Notes: generated by a model not told the origin, from the sequence alone. Counted from the first letter of the stretch, positions 31,961-43,799 are shown. The stretch is 64,000 bases of DNA from Selaginella moellendorffii (GCF_000143415.4 NW_003314386.1:98629-162628); one strand, 5' to 3'. Program-made: numbers and translations.

Positions 31961-34245
31961 TCACATTTTCTTCTTGGATTTTTGCTTCCTTTCGTTCTTT
32001 TTTTTGGCTCCGGCACACTCGTCTAGCTCGTCTTCATCATCACAATCTCCATTATCGCCATCGCCTTTTCTCTTCAAGCTCCCATTCCCCAGAAATGTGT
32101 AGATCCTCGGCGGAACCGCTATCTTAACCTCGGGCTGCTCGTCGTCGTCGTCCTCGGGCGACCAGATGAAGATCGACCTTAGAAACCCAGCAAGAAACAT
32201 GATAGAAGAAAAGTTACAAGAAAAAAAGAAGGATGTTACCGTGAGCTTCCAGAGGCCAGGATATCAAGGCGAGGATGGAGCTTGTTTACGGGACTTATCG
32301 TCGTGATGCTCCGATCAATGGCCTTGGAAACTATCTGTCCAGTGCTCACGTCGATGAAATCGATCGGATGCAACGCAACGCCATTGAAGTCGTCGCTGAT
32401 GTATCGACCGATCACAGCCAGGCATTCCGTGGGATCCTGGATGAAAATCATAAAGCAAGCTCTAGATTTGGAAAAGACGAACGAAAGAGTGCGTACCTTT
32501 GGATCCCATTCTGCTCGGAAACAAGTGAGATATCTGTTGAAGTCGTGGCTGTGAACAATCTCCCTGCTTGGAGTTCCCAAGTTGGAGAAAATACAGTCCC
32601 AAATGCGAATCCTGTTGTCTTGGCAAGTGGTCATGATCTTGTTTCCTGTTCTAGGCGAGAAGTAGGCGGAGCTCACGACTCTTGGATGAGAGAGCTCCGC
32701 GAGATGATTGCGACTGTCAAGCATTCTCAAGTCCCAAATTCGAGCCTAGAAATATATTTTGCTTTGAGTTAGAAAATGGAAAAAATGCATGAAAAAAAGC
32801 TCGGAAACATACCATGTGATCGTTGCCAGATGTGATAAATATGTCTTGGTCGATTGGATTAGTGTGGAGTCCCACGACTTTTGTGCCTTTCTTATGGATC
32901 AACAGAGGCTTGTCATGAGTCTTCTTAGTTCTTAAGTCTAGTCTGGAAAAAAAGAAAGCGTTCGTTCACATTCAAAACCCACATAGACAATCCTTCTCAC
33001 CTGTACAAGTATCCAAAATTGTCGGCTGCCAAAGCCAAGTTTCTGGTGAGATTTAAATCCATTCCATAAATCATTTTGAAGGTTGAAGGTCCCTGGAAAT
33101 AACAGAATCATAAAACTAGTTGTGCGAGAGAAAGACTTACTTGCCATCCCCCCGGATTGAGGTTTATCAAGCTTTGTGTCAAACCGGTTTCCAAGTCTGT
33201 GAGGCACAGGTGCCCATCAGAGCCCGAAGAACAGATGGTTTCATCCGAGTTTGGAATAAACCTTGCGAAAAAAGTTTTCTAAAGCGTTAGCAACGCGATC
33301 AAGTGTGGACGAGTGCGAGCAAATACTTCATGCTGTTGACAATGCAGCTGTGTACTGTTTCGTAGACCGTTTTGTCGTAGACTTTGCGGTAGTCCCAAAT
33401 CCCAACTTGGCCTTTCTACAGCACAAGATAGAGCAAGAAGATGCAAGAAAGGAAGAAAGGAAGAAAGGAAGGCAAACCTTGTCTCCGGATATGACAAGCT
33501 TATCGTTGGTTGGATGAAACTCGAGACAGGTTACTCGACGACTATGTAGCTTGAGGATGCCGCATTCGACTTTATTGGGAATTGGAAGCCTGGGCCTTAC
33601 CTGAAAAGAAAGTTTTGTATCGTCGAAACAAGGAAAGAAGAAAGAAACGTATCAACAAAACTTACCATGGATCTGTGCCTTCCCAGCTGACGCTCATAGA
33701 TAAAATCCGCCACTCCTACAGAAGTCTTGCGAATTCCGGGGGTGACACCGTGCTCACTGGCCAAACGATGGGGACAAGTTGCGGTAGTATGGCCTAGGAG
33801 AAAAAAAAAAGTGTTTAAGCTCTCCGAGAAAGAAGAAAAAAAAAAGAATTGGAACTTACCAGGTCGTTTGCAGAGATAGCACGGCCTGTTTGGACAATCC
33901 AAGTAAACTGACCCAACAAAGCCAGCTTGATGATCTTTCCCTTTGCAAACCTGATATAAATAGAAGAGAGAAGAAGAAAATATCAAAGAAAGAGCAACAG
34001 AAGCATACCTTGCAAAGCTTTGCTGCTTTCAAACTGATTGTAATCTTCTTTCTACCCTTCTTTCCCTCCACAGCCGAATGCTCCTTGGTTTCCTCCTCCT
34101 CCTCTTCCCCAATCTCTTCTTCTTCATCTTTCTCCTCCTCCTCCTCCGCCGCAAGATCGTCTACATCCTCGTCGGAGCTCTCATCGCTGCTGCTACTCTC
34201 CCGCTCCACAATCGCTGTTCTCACCTCGCGCCGCGGCCTCCCCAT
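31961..34245 (-). CDS. DNA damage-binding protein 2 (WD40 with plant zinc knuckle), 11 exons
   Basis: Exons 34245-34009, 33950-33860, 33793-33666, 33600-33478, 33415-33327, 33261-33141, 33092-33001, 32942-32813, 32745-32497, 32436-32240 and 32177-31961. Introns are GT-AG and mostly 40-70 bp; phases close to 557 residues, the length of Arabidopsis DDB2. After a basic start and an acidic Glu/Asp stretch come a plant-specific zinc knuckle region (CKVCKGKDHQAGF, CYLCKRPGHTTATCPH) and then a WD40 propeller (VGIWDYRK, CLTDLETG, ARIWDLRM, IRIWDCIF). The stretches REIVHSHDFNRYLTCFRAEW and RYISDDFNGVALHPIDFIDV are DDB2 signatures. It recognises UV photoproducts in chromatin and works with DDB1-CUL4 in global-genome nucleotide excision repair. 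The C-terminus is an acidic then Lys-rich tail. Confidence 0.95.
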
Positions 34246-34402
34246 TCTCTCTTTTGCCGCCACAAGTAAGAACCCTAAAAACTTACAAGGGTAAAAAGTG
34301 GACCCCAAACCAAATAGGATTATAATGGTCTATCTTTTTTTGTTTTCATAATATTATATTAATCTTAGAAAGTAGTATTTAATGTGATATTTATAAAATG
34401 TT

Positions 34403-35926
34403 TCATTGAGCGAAGTTGAAAATTACATCCAGGTTCCGCAGCCTTGGAGTGAGCTGTGCCTGCAATGGCGACTTTGGCCAAGTCACTGATCCAACACCTT
34501 CATCCAAATTGTAGCTTTCTCCAGGAACACGCTCCCAATGAAAACTGTGGAGCAAGTTTGAGAGAACAAGGTGGACAGTCTTGAGGCCAAGTGACATTCC
34601 TGGACACATTCTTCTTCCAGCTCCAAAGGGAATCAGCTCAAAGTCCTGCCCTTTAACATCAGCTGTTATCTGCCCAAACCTCTCTGGCCAAAACTTTGTG
34701 GGATGTTCCCATACATTTGGGTCCCTGCTAATGGAGTAGAAATTAATAATGGTGGTGGCTCCTTTGGGAACATCAAAACCAGCCAAAACGCATGCTTTGT
34801 TTGACATGTGAGGCACTAGAATTGGAACGGGAGGGTGAAGCCTGAGAGTTTCCTTGATCACAGCTTCAAGATATGTCAGCTTTGAGAAATCGGTTTCGGT
34901 AACCATGCGATTTCGACCCACCACTACATCAAGTTCTTCTTGTGCCTTTTTCATCACCTCTGGATTGTGGACAAGTTCCAGTAAGGCCCACTCTACTGTG
35001 CAAGCACTTGTGTCCATTCCAGCTATTAGAATTTCCTGCGCAAAAGACTGATCAATGATTTCAAATTTAGAAATATAAGGATTTCGTACCATTAGAGTGC
35101 CTTTGACAACCTCCTCGTCCTTGTAATGCTGAAGCAAAATGTCTGTAAAATCAGGTTGTGGACGTGATCCTCCACTTTTCTTGTGCTCGGTAATGACCTT
35201 TTCAAAGAACTTGTCTTCCTTGGCAAAGATCCTTTTCACCCGTGGTATGCTCCAGTCGATCCATCGAAGCCAATCCGGAACAAACTGGCCTATATGAAAC
35301 TGGAGACCAATTTCAGCCACTTCGTGCATCACTTCTTTGAATGTTTTGGCATCTGTTAGATCCTCCCCAACCAAGTTCTCTCCAAAGAATCTCTTACTCA
35401 TGAGGATTCTGCTCGTGATATTGAATGTAAGCACTGTAAGATGCTCTCTCATATCAACACCTTTAGGAGCTTTCGCGAGAGATGAGATCAAATAACAGAG
35501 CTCCTCAACCCTTACCCATAAGAAGGAGTCTATACGCTTTACAGTGAAAAGCTCTGTAGTGCAGATCTTCCTCACGTTTTTCCAATGATCGCCACTAGCT
35601 AATGCCAGCCCCTTGAAGTTATAGCTCACATACTGCCCAACTAATACAAATGGTCTGGAACTAAAGATCAGATCATGAGTCTTGAGTACTTCTTTCGCCA
35701 TAGCTGGACTGGAAATAATAACGGCTGGAACCATGCCAAGTCTCAAGAACATAACATCCCCAAACTTGTTGGATAACTTCTGAAGAGATTGGTGAATCAT
35801 TCGATCTAAGAGATGGAGATGACCAATCAATGGCAAACCCCATGGAGATGGCGGCAGCCTCTTGCGTTGCAACATAAGAATTCTAACAAAGAGCAAGAGA
35901 GCCAGAAAGTAGAGAAGAAACTCCAT
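34403..35926 (-). CDS. Cytochrome P450, A-type (CYP71 clan), 'CYP-C' of the module
   Basis: Exons 35926-35090 and 35035-34403 around a 54-bp GT-AG intron; 489 residues. N-terminal membrane anchor MEFLLYFLALLLFVRIL, then the basic/proline hinge KRLPPSPWGLPLIGHLH. I-helix AGMDTSACTVEW, ExxR as KETLR, PERF region FWPERF and haem loop FGAGRRMCPG are all intact, so it should be an active ER-bound monooxygenase; substrate unknown. The intron keeps frame and has no stop, so an unspliced form would carry 18 extra residues. An in-frame extension to an ATG at 36106 is not preferred because the anchor begins at 35926. It is the only intact CYP-C copy; scraps of it recur in later modules. Confidence 0.9.
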   Translation of the reverse strand: MEFLLYFLALLLFVRILMLQRKRLPPSPWGLPLIGHLHLLDRMIHQSLQKLSNKFGDVMFLRLGMVPAVIISSPAMAKEVLKTHDLIFSSRPFVLVGQYVSYNFKGLALASGDHWKNVRKICTTELFTVKRIDSFLWVRVEELCYLISSLAKAPKGVDMREHLTVLTFNITSRILMSKRFFGENLVGEDLTDAKTFKEVMHEVAEIGLQFHIGQFVPDWLRWIDWSIPRVKRIFAKEDKFFEKVITEHKKSGGSRPQPDFTDILLQHYKDEEVVKGTLMVRNPYISKFEIIDQSFAQEILIAGMDTSACTVEWALLELVHNPEVMKKAQEELDVVVGRNRMVTETDFSKLTYLEAVIKETLRLHPPVPILVPHMSNKACVLAGFDVPKGATTIINFYSISRDPNVWEHPTKFWPERFGQITADVKGQDFELIPFGAGRRMCPGMSLGLKTVHLVLSNLLHSFHWERVPGESYNLDEGVGSVTWPKSPLQAQLTPRLRNLDVIFNFAQ

Positions 35927-36224
35927 TACTCTACCTTGAAGTGGCAATTTGTTAAGTACATATATAGGGACAGATTCCTTCATTTGATCCTCTTTTGGAA
36001 CAAAACAAGGACTAAAATCACAACTATTTGACGTCAGATTTTTAAGAATTTCATTTTTCTGTAACTTTGTCAACATCTGTAGGGACACTAAATGAGATTC
36101 TCCCATTTGATCCTCTAGTGGAACAATTCTCTAGTTTGAAGATGTAAGACTTTTTATAAGTTCCATAGTCAGACCATGTGGAGCTCTCTTCGTTCGAGAA
36201 ATATATCATATTTATTTTGCGTTA

Positions 36225-37755
36225 CTAAGTATTTGTATTTTCTAGCCTTCGAGTTACACGAACTTGCAATGATGACTTTGGCCAGGTTACTGCTCCAAAA
36301 GTCTCATCAACACCATAGTTTTTCCCAGGAAGACGATGCCAGTCAAAACCGTGGAGCAAGTTTCCAAGAGTGAGATAAACAGTTTTAAGCCCGAGTGACA
36401 TGCCTGGGCATATTCTTCTCCCAGCTCCAAATGGAATCAGCTCAAAGTCGTGGCCTTTCACATCAATTGCCAACCCCAGAAATCTTTCGGGCCAAAACTT
36501 AGCTGGATTCTCCCAAACCTCTGGATCTCGGCCAATCGAGTAATAGTTGACAATGGTGGTGGCACCTTTAGGAATGTGGAATGATTGACCCAAGGCACAA
36601 GCTTGCGTTGACATCCTCGGCACCAGCAATGGCGTTGGAGGGTGAATCCTGAAAGTTTCCTTGATGATGGCCTCAAGATATGTCAGCTTTGGGAAATCAG
36701 ACTCTAAAACAGTGCGACCTCCGCCCACGACAACATCAAGTTCTTCTTGTGCTTTCTTCATGATCTCTGGATTGTTGAGAAGTTCCAGCAAAGCCCACTC
36801 TACTGTGCATGCACTTGTGTCTGTTCCGGCTGCCAAGATTTCCTGTGACAAAGCATTCCAGAGTATGAATTATCATGTTAGAATCATTCTCTCGGCTTAC
36901 CATCAAGATGGCTTTGACAACTTCTTGGTCATCTCCTCTCTGCTCAAGCAAAATATCCATGAAATCCTTTGTGGGACGGGATTTTTTGGCTTTGTGTTCG
37001 TCGATGATCTTCTGGAGGAATTCGTCCTGCTTGGCAGCAACTCTTTTGGCCTGTGGTATGTTCCAGTCAATCCATTTGAGCCAAGAGGGTACAAACTCAC
37101 TTATATGGAACTGGAAAGCAAACTTGACTGACTCATCAATCAGTTCCTTGAATACTCTGGCTTCTGCTAGCTCGTCGTCACTCAAGTTCTCACCGAAAAA
37201 CCTCTTGCTCATGAGGATCCGAGTTTGTACGTTGAATGTGAGGACCGTGAGGTGCTCTCTCACATCTACAATACTTTGGTCATTGCAAGCTTGAGCGAGT
37301 GATGATACCAAGTAAGAAAGCTCCTCCATTCTAACCCACAAGAAAGAGTCAATGCGTTTCACTGTGAAGAGCTCGGTGGTGCAGATCTTTCTCGTGCTCT
37401 TCCAGTGATCACCATTAGCCAAAGCTATTCCCTTGAAATTGTAGCCACTGTGCTCTCCAACCAACAAGTATGGCCTGAAACTAAAAGTTGTGTCTTCAGT
37501 CTTGAACATTTGTTTTGCTAGATCTGGACTGGAAATCACAATTGCTGGGATCATCCCCAGTTTGAGATACATGATCTTTCCAAACTTCCTGGACAGCTTT
37601 TGCAATGAATGGTGAGGCATCCTTCCAATGAGATGGAGGTGACCAATGAGTGGCAAGCCCCATGGAGATGGGGGCAGCCTCTTGCTTGACAGCAACACAT
37701 TCTTGAAGAGATGGAGCAATAGTAGAAAGCCAAAGAAGAAGAGAAGGAACTCCAT
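36225..37755 (-). CDS. Cytochrome P450, A-type, 'CYP-B1', intact copy
   Basis: Exons 37755-36901 and 36842-36225, intron 58 bp GT-AG at the same place as in CYP-C; 490 residues. Anchor MEFLLFFFGFLLLLHLF, hinge KRLPPSPWGLPLIGHLH, I-helix AGTDTSACTVEW, KETFR for ExxR, FWPERF, haem loop FGAGRRICPG. All essential landmarks are present. It is the only intact copy of the four CYP-B genes; the other three are broken. Start placed at the Met before the anchor; an ATG nine codons earlier (37782) is possible. Confidence 0.9.
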
Positions 37756-37962
37756 CTGGTTTGTCTGGAGTCTATGAATCATGGTCTATAAATAATTGTT
37801 TCATTGCATGGTTCGTCTAATGATGCTTTTGAACAAGATGACAAACGAGTATCTGCTGTATTGTTTGAAGGTCAACCTTGTGAATAACGTAATATTATAA
37901 TTTAAAAGCAAATTAAGAGGCTTCCAAAGGAATATAATAAAACACATTTTGAATACCAAAGT

Positions 37963-39481
37963 TTACATAGAAGTAACTTTGGCTTGCAATGGTAGCTTTG
38001 GCCATATGACAGACATAAAAGCTTCATCCATTTTGTAGCTTCCTCCACGAACGACAGGCTCCCAGTTGAAACTATGAATCAAGTTGGCAAGCGTGAGGTA
38101 CACACTCTTGAGTCCCAGCAACATCCATGGACAAATTCTTCTCCCACATCCGAATGGAATCAGCTCAAAGTCCTGGCCCTTAACATCGATTGTTGATCCT
38201 TGAAACCTCTCCGGCCAGAACTTTTCAGGCTTATCCCAAACTCTTGGGTCTCTACCAATGGCATAAAAGTTGATAATGGTGGTGGCACCTTTGGGAATGT
38301 CGAAAGACTCGCCCAGAACACAAGCCTGAGTTGACATCCTGGGCATCAGCAACGGGGCTGGAGGGTGAAACCTGAAAGTTTCCTTGACAATGTCTTCAAG
38401 GTATAGAAGCTTGTGGAGATCAGACTCTGTAACCATGCGATCTCGGCCCACAACAGTATCGAGTTCCTCCTGTGCTTTCCTCATTATCTCTGGATTGTTG
38501 AGAAGTTCCAGCAGCGCCCACTCTGTCGTACAAGCACTGGTGTCTGTTCCTGCTGCAAGGAGTTCCTGTGAAAATGAGGAAGACAGTCACTGTTACTACA
38601 ACCTTTGTGAAATCCAGGAGATCATTCACTTACCATCAAGGTGGCTTTGGCGACCTCCTCGTCTTCTTGGTGTTGTAGCAAGATATCCATGAAATCCATC
38701 ACAGGGCGGGACTTCTGGCTAGATTTGTGCTCTTGGATTATTTTTTCGAAGAACTTCTCTTGCTTGGCCACAAGTTTTCTCGCATGTGGGATGTTCCAAT
38801 CAATCCATCTCAGCCAAGCCGGGACGAACTCACTTATGTGGAACTTCAAAGCGAAGCGCGCGAGCTCCTCTAGGACTTCTCTGAGCTGTCTAGCCTCTTC
38901 TATTTCCTCCCTGCCCAAGTTCTTGTTCCCAAAGAATCTCTTGCTCATGAGCATCTGGTGACATTGAAATCAGTGACAAGTTCTCTCACATTGACGACGC
39001 TCTGGCTCTTGGATGCTTGAGCAAGCCGTGAGACCAAGTGAGAGACCTCCGCAAGCCTCAGCCCTCGGAAGGATTCCATGCGTTTGACTGAGAAGAGCTC
39101 GGTGACACAGATCTTCCTCATGTTCTTCCAGTGATCACCGTTAGACAAACCAATCCCCTTAAAGTTGCAAGTGAGATACTCCCCCACCAATAGGTATGGT
39201 CTGAAGCCAAAGCTAGAATCATTGCTTCTCAGTGCCTCTTTCGCTAGATCTGGGCTGGAAATCACAATGGCTGGAGTCATCCCAAGTCTTAGATACATAA
39301 TCCCTCCAAGCTTTCCAGATAAGTTTTGGAGGGAGTGGTGAGGCAGCGTAGACAGATGATGGACGTGACCAATCAAAGGCAACCCCCATGGAGATGGAGG
39401 CAACCTCTTTCTACTTTGCAGCAAAGATCTTCCCAAAAAACACACCACCAAAGCTACAAGTAAGTAGACTGGAAACTCCAT
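37963..39481 (-). pseudogene. Cytochrome P450 'CYP-A1', broken
   Basis: Exon 1 (39481-38634) loses frame at about 38957, where about 10 bp present in both intact CYP-A copies are missing: FNFNIVSQ is replaced by FNVTRCS and stop. Exon 2 (38565-37963) is open, but the haem loop reads FGCGRRICPW instead of ...CPG, changing the conserved Gly after the haem Cys region. A TTTATAA box kept in front of the two intact CYP-A genes is deleted here. All three changes agree with a dead gene. The rest is close to CYP-A2/A3. Confidence 0.88.
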
Positions 39482-39538
39482 GAATCCCTTGTTCTCTCGC
39501 TTGAGACCATCACATTGTATACATAGTTCCTTAAGCTC

Positions 39539-39935
39539 TCAAGTCAACGATGTAAGATCACTGCCTGACAAAACCACGCGAAGGTCACTCGAGGGATCAG
39601 AGCTCGAGAATCTTTCTTCCAGCTTTCCTTTCTCCTCCCACATCCCTGCTGCCGCATAGACGTTCCCCATCAATCGAAACACCGCGCCATCGCTCCCGCC
39701 ACCTCTGCTCATCAAGGCCTCGAAAGCCATCTTCGCAACTCTTAAGTTCTTCCACTTCTGGCACGCCCCGAGCACCGTCTTCCACGCCACCGCGCTCGCC
39801 TCAAACGGCATCGCTTCCAGCAGCTCCACCGCCTCGTCCAGAGCATTCGCTCGCCCCAGCATGTCCACCATGCAGTGGTAATGCCGGGAGTGACACCGTA
39901 CTTGGAGCTCATCGCCTGGAATTTCTTTACGTCTC
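39539..39935 (-). pseudogene. 3' fragment of the module PPR gene
   Basis: The DNA matches the last ~350-400 bp of the full PPR genes at 43800 and 53151, down to the same stop region (DLRVVLSGSDLTSLT). It begins inside the motif FQAMSSKYGVTPG and is joined at about 39920-39935 to the 5'-flank sequence TTTCTTTACG that normally lies upstream of the PPR ATG. About 2.3 kb of the gene has therefore been deleted. A further small deletion near 39880 shifts the frame (TTAWWTCWGERM). It ends only 57 bp from the ATG of CYP-A1. Confidence 0.85.
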
Positions 39936-39939
39936 CCCT

Positions 39940-40360
39940 CTTTGGCCAATTTCTTCGTTCTCCAATAGCTGATCCCAGCCCCTTGAAGTTGTAGCACACA
40001 TACTGCCCAACCAATATAAATGGCCTGGAACTAAAGACCAAATCATGAGTCTTGAGTACTTCTTTTGCCATGGAACGGCTGGAACCACATGCCAAGGATT
40101 TAAATTTTTTTACGTGGCGTCATGCCAATTTCTTCATCTCTCCCCTCTTTGGCCGTTCTCGAATAGCTGATCTCAGCCCCTTGAAGTTGTAAAACGCATA
40201 CTGCCCAACCAATATAAATGGCCTGGAACTAACAACCAGTCGCTGGACTGGATGCCAAGTCTCCGTTGCAACGTAAGAGTTCTAACAAGGAGCAAGAAGA
40301 CAGAAACTAGAGAAGGAACTCCATTTTTCAACGGGGATACCAAATGAGATTCTTCCATTT
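39940..40360 (-). pseudogene. Two scraps of CYP-C in tandem
   Basis: Two partial copies of the CYP-C exon 1 region (KEVLKTHDLVFSSRPFILVG with YNFKGL) lie at ~39970-40090 and ~40180-40240. A scrap of its N-terminus follows (ESHLVS, VFLLLVRTLTLQRR; ~40250-40358). They are separated by a copy of the PPR 5'-flank word GGATTTAAATTT...TTTACGTGGC. None retains an open frame. Confidence 0.75.
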
Positions 40361-40397
40361 GATCCTCTAGTGGAACAAGACATCAGGATTAAAAACA

Positions 40398-42010
40398 CTA
40401 GTTTGAAATAGTTGACTTCCAAGTATTAAATTCAGAGGTCCATGTGGAGCTTCTCTTAGTTCGAGAATTATACAATGTGTATTTTGCAATCTTTGCTTGC
40501 CTTGGAGTTACACGAACTTGCAATGGAGACTTTGGCCAACTTACTGCTCCAAAAGGCTCATCAAAACCATAGCTTTTCCCAGAAAGGCCATGCCAGTCAA
40601 AGTCGTGAAGCAAGTTTCCAAGAGTGAGATAAATAGTTTTGAGGCCGAGTGACATGCCTGGGCATATTCTTCTCCCAGCTCCAAACGGAATCAGCTCAAA
40701 GTTGTGGCCTTTCACGTCGATTGCCAACCCCAGAAACCTCTCGGGCCAAAACTTTGTAGGATTCTCCCAAACTTTTGGATCTCGGCCAATCGAGTAATAG
40801 TTGACAATGGTGGTGGCACTTTTGGGAACCTCGAATGATTGACCCAAGGCACAAGCTTGCGTTGACATCCTTGGCACTAGCAATGGCGTTGGAGGGTGAA
40901 TCCTGAAAGTTTCCTTGATCATGGCCTCAAGATATGTCAGCTTTGGGAAATCAGACTCTAAAACCATGCCATCTCCACCTATGACAACATCAAGTTCTTC
41001 TTGTGCTTTCTTCATGATCTCTGGATTGTTGAGAAGTTCCAGCAAAGCCCACTCCACTCTGCATGTGCTTGTGTCTGTTCCTGCTGCCATGATTTCCTAT
41101 GACAAAGCATTCCACAGTATAGATTATCATGTTAGAATCATTCTCCGCTTACCGCTAAGGTGGTTTTGACAACTTCTTGGTCACCTCGTCTATGCTCAAG
41201 CAAAGTATCCATGAAATCCGTTGAGGGACGGGGTTTTTTAGCTTTGTGTTCGTCGATGATCTTCTGGAGGAATTCGTCCTGCTTGGCAGCAACTCTTTTG
41301 GCATGTGGTATGTTCCAGTCGATCCATTTGAGTCAAGATGGTACAAACTCACTTATATGGAACTGGAAAGCAAACTTGACTGACTCATCGATCAGTTCCT
41401 TGAATACTCTGGCCTCTGCTAGCTCGTCGCCACTCAAGTTCTCACCGAGAAACCTCTTGCTCGTGAGGATCCGAGTTTGAATGTTGAATGTGAGGACCGT
41501 GAGGTGTTCTCTCACATCTACAACACATCGGTCTTTGCAAGCTTGGGCGAGTGATGACATCAAATAAGAAAGCTCCTCCATTCTAACCCACAAGAAAGAG
41601 TCAATGCGTTTCACTGTGAAGAGCTCGGTGTTGCAGATCCTTCTCATGTTCTTCCAGTGATCACCACTAGCCAAAGCTATTCCCTTGAAATTGTAGCCAC
41701 TGTGCTCTCCAACCAGCAAATATGGCCTGAAACTAAAGTTTAGTCTTCAGTCTTGAACATTTGCTTTGCTAGAGCTGGACTGACTGGAAATCACAATTGC
41801 AGGGATCATCCCCAATTTGAGATAGATAGTCTCTCCAAACTTCCTGGAGACCTTTTTGCAATAAATGGTGAGGCATTCTTCCAATGAGATGGAGGTGACC
41901 AATGAGTGGCAAGTCCCATGGAGATGGGGCAGCCTCTTGCTTGACAGCAACACATTCTTGAAGAGATGGAGCAATAGTAGAAAGCCAAAGAAGAAGAGAA
42001 GAAACTCCAT
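40398..42010 (-). pseudogene. Cytochrome P450 'CYP-B2', broken
   Basis: Collinear with CYP-B1. Exon 2 (up to ~41096) is open with KETFR, FWPERF and FGAGRRICPG. Exon 1 has several lesions: a lost G in a G-run at ~41935 and an extra T at ~41855 put the hinge region out of frame, a 4-bp insertion occurs at ~41777, and a TGG-to-TGA stop at 41333-41335 replaces Trp in PSWLKW. The I-helix in exon 2 also begins MAAGTDTSTCRVEW. Non-functional. Confidence 0.88.
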
Positions 42011-42191
42011 CTGGTTTATCTGGAGTCTATGAATCATGGTCTATAAATAATTGTTTCATTGCATGGTTCGTCTAGTGATGCTTTTGAACAAGATGACAAA
42101 CGAGTATCATTTGAAGGTCAACCTTGTGAATAACGTAATATTATAATTTAAGAGCAAATTAAGATGCTTCTAATAAACAGAATACCAATGG

Positions 42192-43720
42192 TTACATGGA
42201 AGTAACTTTGGCTTGCAATGGTAGCTTTGGCCATATGACAGACATAAAAGCTTCATCCATATTATAGCTTCCTCCACGGACGACAGGCTCCCAGTTGAAA
42301 CCATGAATCAAGTTGGCGAGTGTGAGGTACACACTCTTGAGTCCCAGCAACATCCCTGGACAAATTCTTCTCCCACATCCGAATGGAATCAGCTCAAAGT
42401 CCTGGCCCTTAACATCGATTGTTGATCCTTGAAACCTCTCCGGCCAGAACTTTTCAGGCTTATCCCAAACTCTTGGGTCTCTACCAATGGCATAAAAGTT
42501 GATAATGGTGGTGGCACCTTTGGGAATGTCGAAAGACTCGCCCAGAACACAAGCCTGAGTTGACATCCTGGGCATCAGCAACGGGGCTGGAGGGTGCAAC
42601 CTGAAAGTTTCCTTGACAATGTCTTCAAGGTATAGAAGCTTGTGGAGATCAGACTCTGTAACCATGCGATCTCGGCCCACAACAGTATCGAGTTCCTCCT
42701 GTGCTTTCCTCATTATCTCTGGATTGTTGAGAAGTTCCAGCAGCGCCCACTCTGTCGTACAAGCACTGGTGTCTGTTCCTCCTGCAAGGAGTTCCTGTGA
42801 AAATGAGGAAGACAGTCACTGTTACTACAAACTTTGTGAAATCCAGGAGATCATTCACTTACCATCAAGGTGGCTTTGGCGACCTCCTCGTCTCCTTGGT
42901 GTTGTAGCAAGATATCCATGAAATCCATCACAGGACGGGACTTCTGGCTAGATTTGTGCTCTTGGATTATTTTTTCGAAGAACTTCTCTTGCTTTGCCAC
43001 AAGTTTTCTCGCATGTGGGATGTTCCAATCAATCCATCTCAGCCAAGCCGGGACGAACTCACTTATGTGGAACTTCAAAACGAAGCGCGTCAGCTCCTCC
43101 AGGACTTCTCTGAGCTGCCTAGCCTCTTCTATTTCCTCCCCGCCCAAGTTCTTGTTCCCAAAGAATCTCTTGCTCATGAACATCTGGCTCACTATGTTGA
43201 AATTGAAATCAGTGACAAGTTCTCTCACATTGACGACGCTCTGGCTCTTGGATGCTTGAGCAAGCCGTGAGACCAAGTGAGAGACCTCCGCAAGCCTCAG
43301 CCCTCGGAAGGATTCCATGCGCTTGACTGAGAAGAGCTCGGTGATACAGATCTTCCTCATGTTCTTCCAGTGATCACCGTTAGACAAACCAATCCCCTTA
43401 AAGTTGTAAGTGAGATACTCCCCAACCAACAGGTATGGTCTGAAGCCAAAGCTAGAATCATTGCTTCTCAGTGCCTCTTTCGCTAGATCTGGACTGGAAA
43501 TCACAATGGCTGGAGTCATCCCAAGTCTTAGATACATAATCCCTCCAAGCTTTCTAGATAAGTTTTGGAGGGATTGGTGAGGGAGCCTAGACAGATGATG
43601 GACGTGACCAATCAAGGGCAGCCCCCATGGAGATGGAGGCAACCTCTTTCTACTTTGCAGCAAAGATCTTCCCAAAAAACACACCACCAAAGCTACAAGA
43701 AGGTAGACTGGAAACTCCAT
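42192..43720 (-). CDS. Cytochrome P450, A-type, 'CYP-A2', intact
   Basis: Exons 43720-42863 and 42794-42192, intron 68 bp GT-AG; 486 residues. Anchor MEFPVYLLVALVVCFLG, hinge KRLPPSPWGLPLIGHVH, I-helix GGTDTSACTTEW (Gly where the family mostly has Ala), KETFR, FWPERF, haem loop FGCGRRICPG. Should be an ER monooxygenase of unknown substrate. The ATG lies only 79 bp behind the stop of the upstream PPR gene on the same strand; a TTTATAA box sits inside that gap. An upstream in-frame ATG at 43777 exists but the anchor supports 43720. Confidence 0.9.
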
Positions 43721-43764
43721 GAATCCCTTGTTCTCTCGCTTGAGACCATCACATTGTATACAAG

Positions 43765-43771
43765 TTATAAA
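43765..43771 (-). promoter_or_regulatory. TATA-like box before CYP-A2
   Basis: CTTTATAACT on the minus strand, about 45 bp before the ATG and inside the 79-bp gap behind the PPR stop codon. The same box is kept before CYP-A3 and missing before the broken CYP-A1. Confidence 0.4.
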
Positions 43772-43799
43772 GGACATGAAGCTATAGTTCTTTAAGCTC

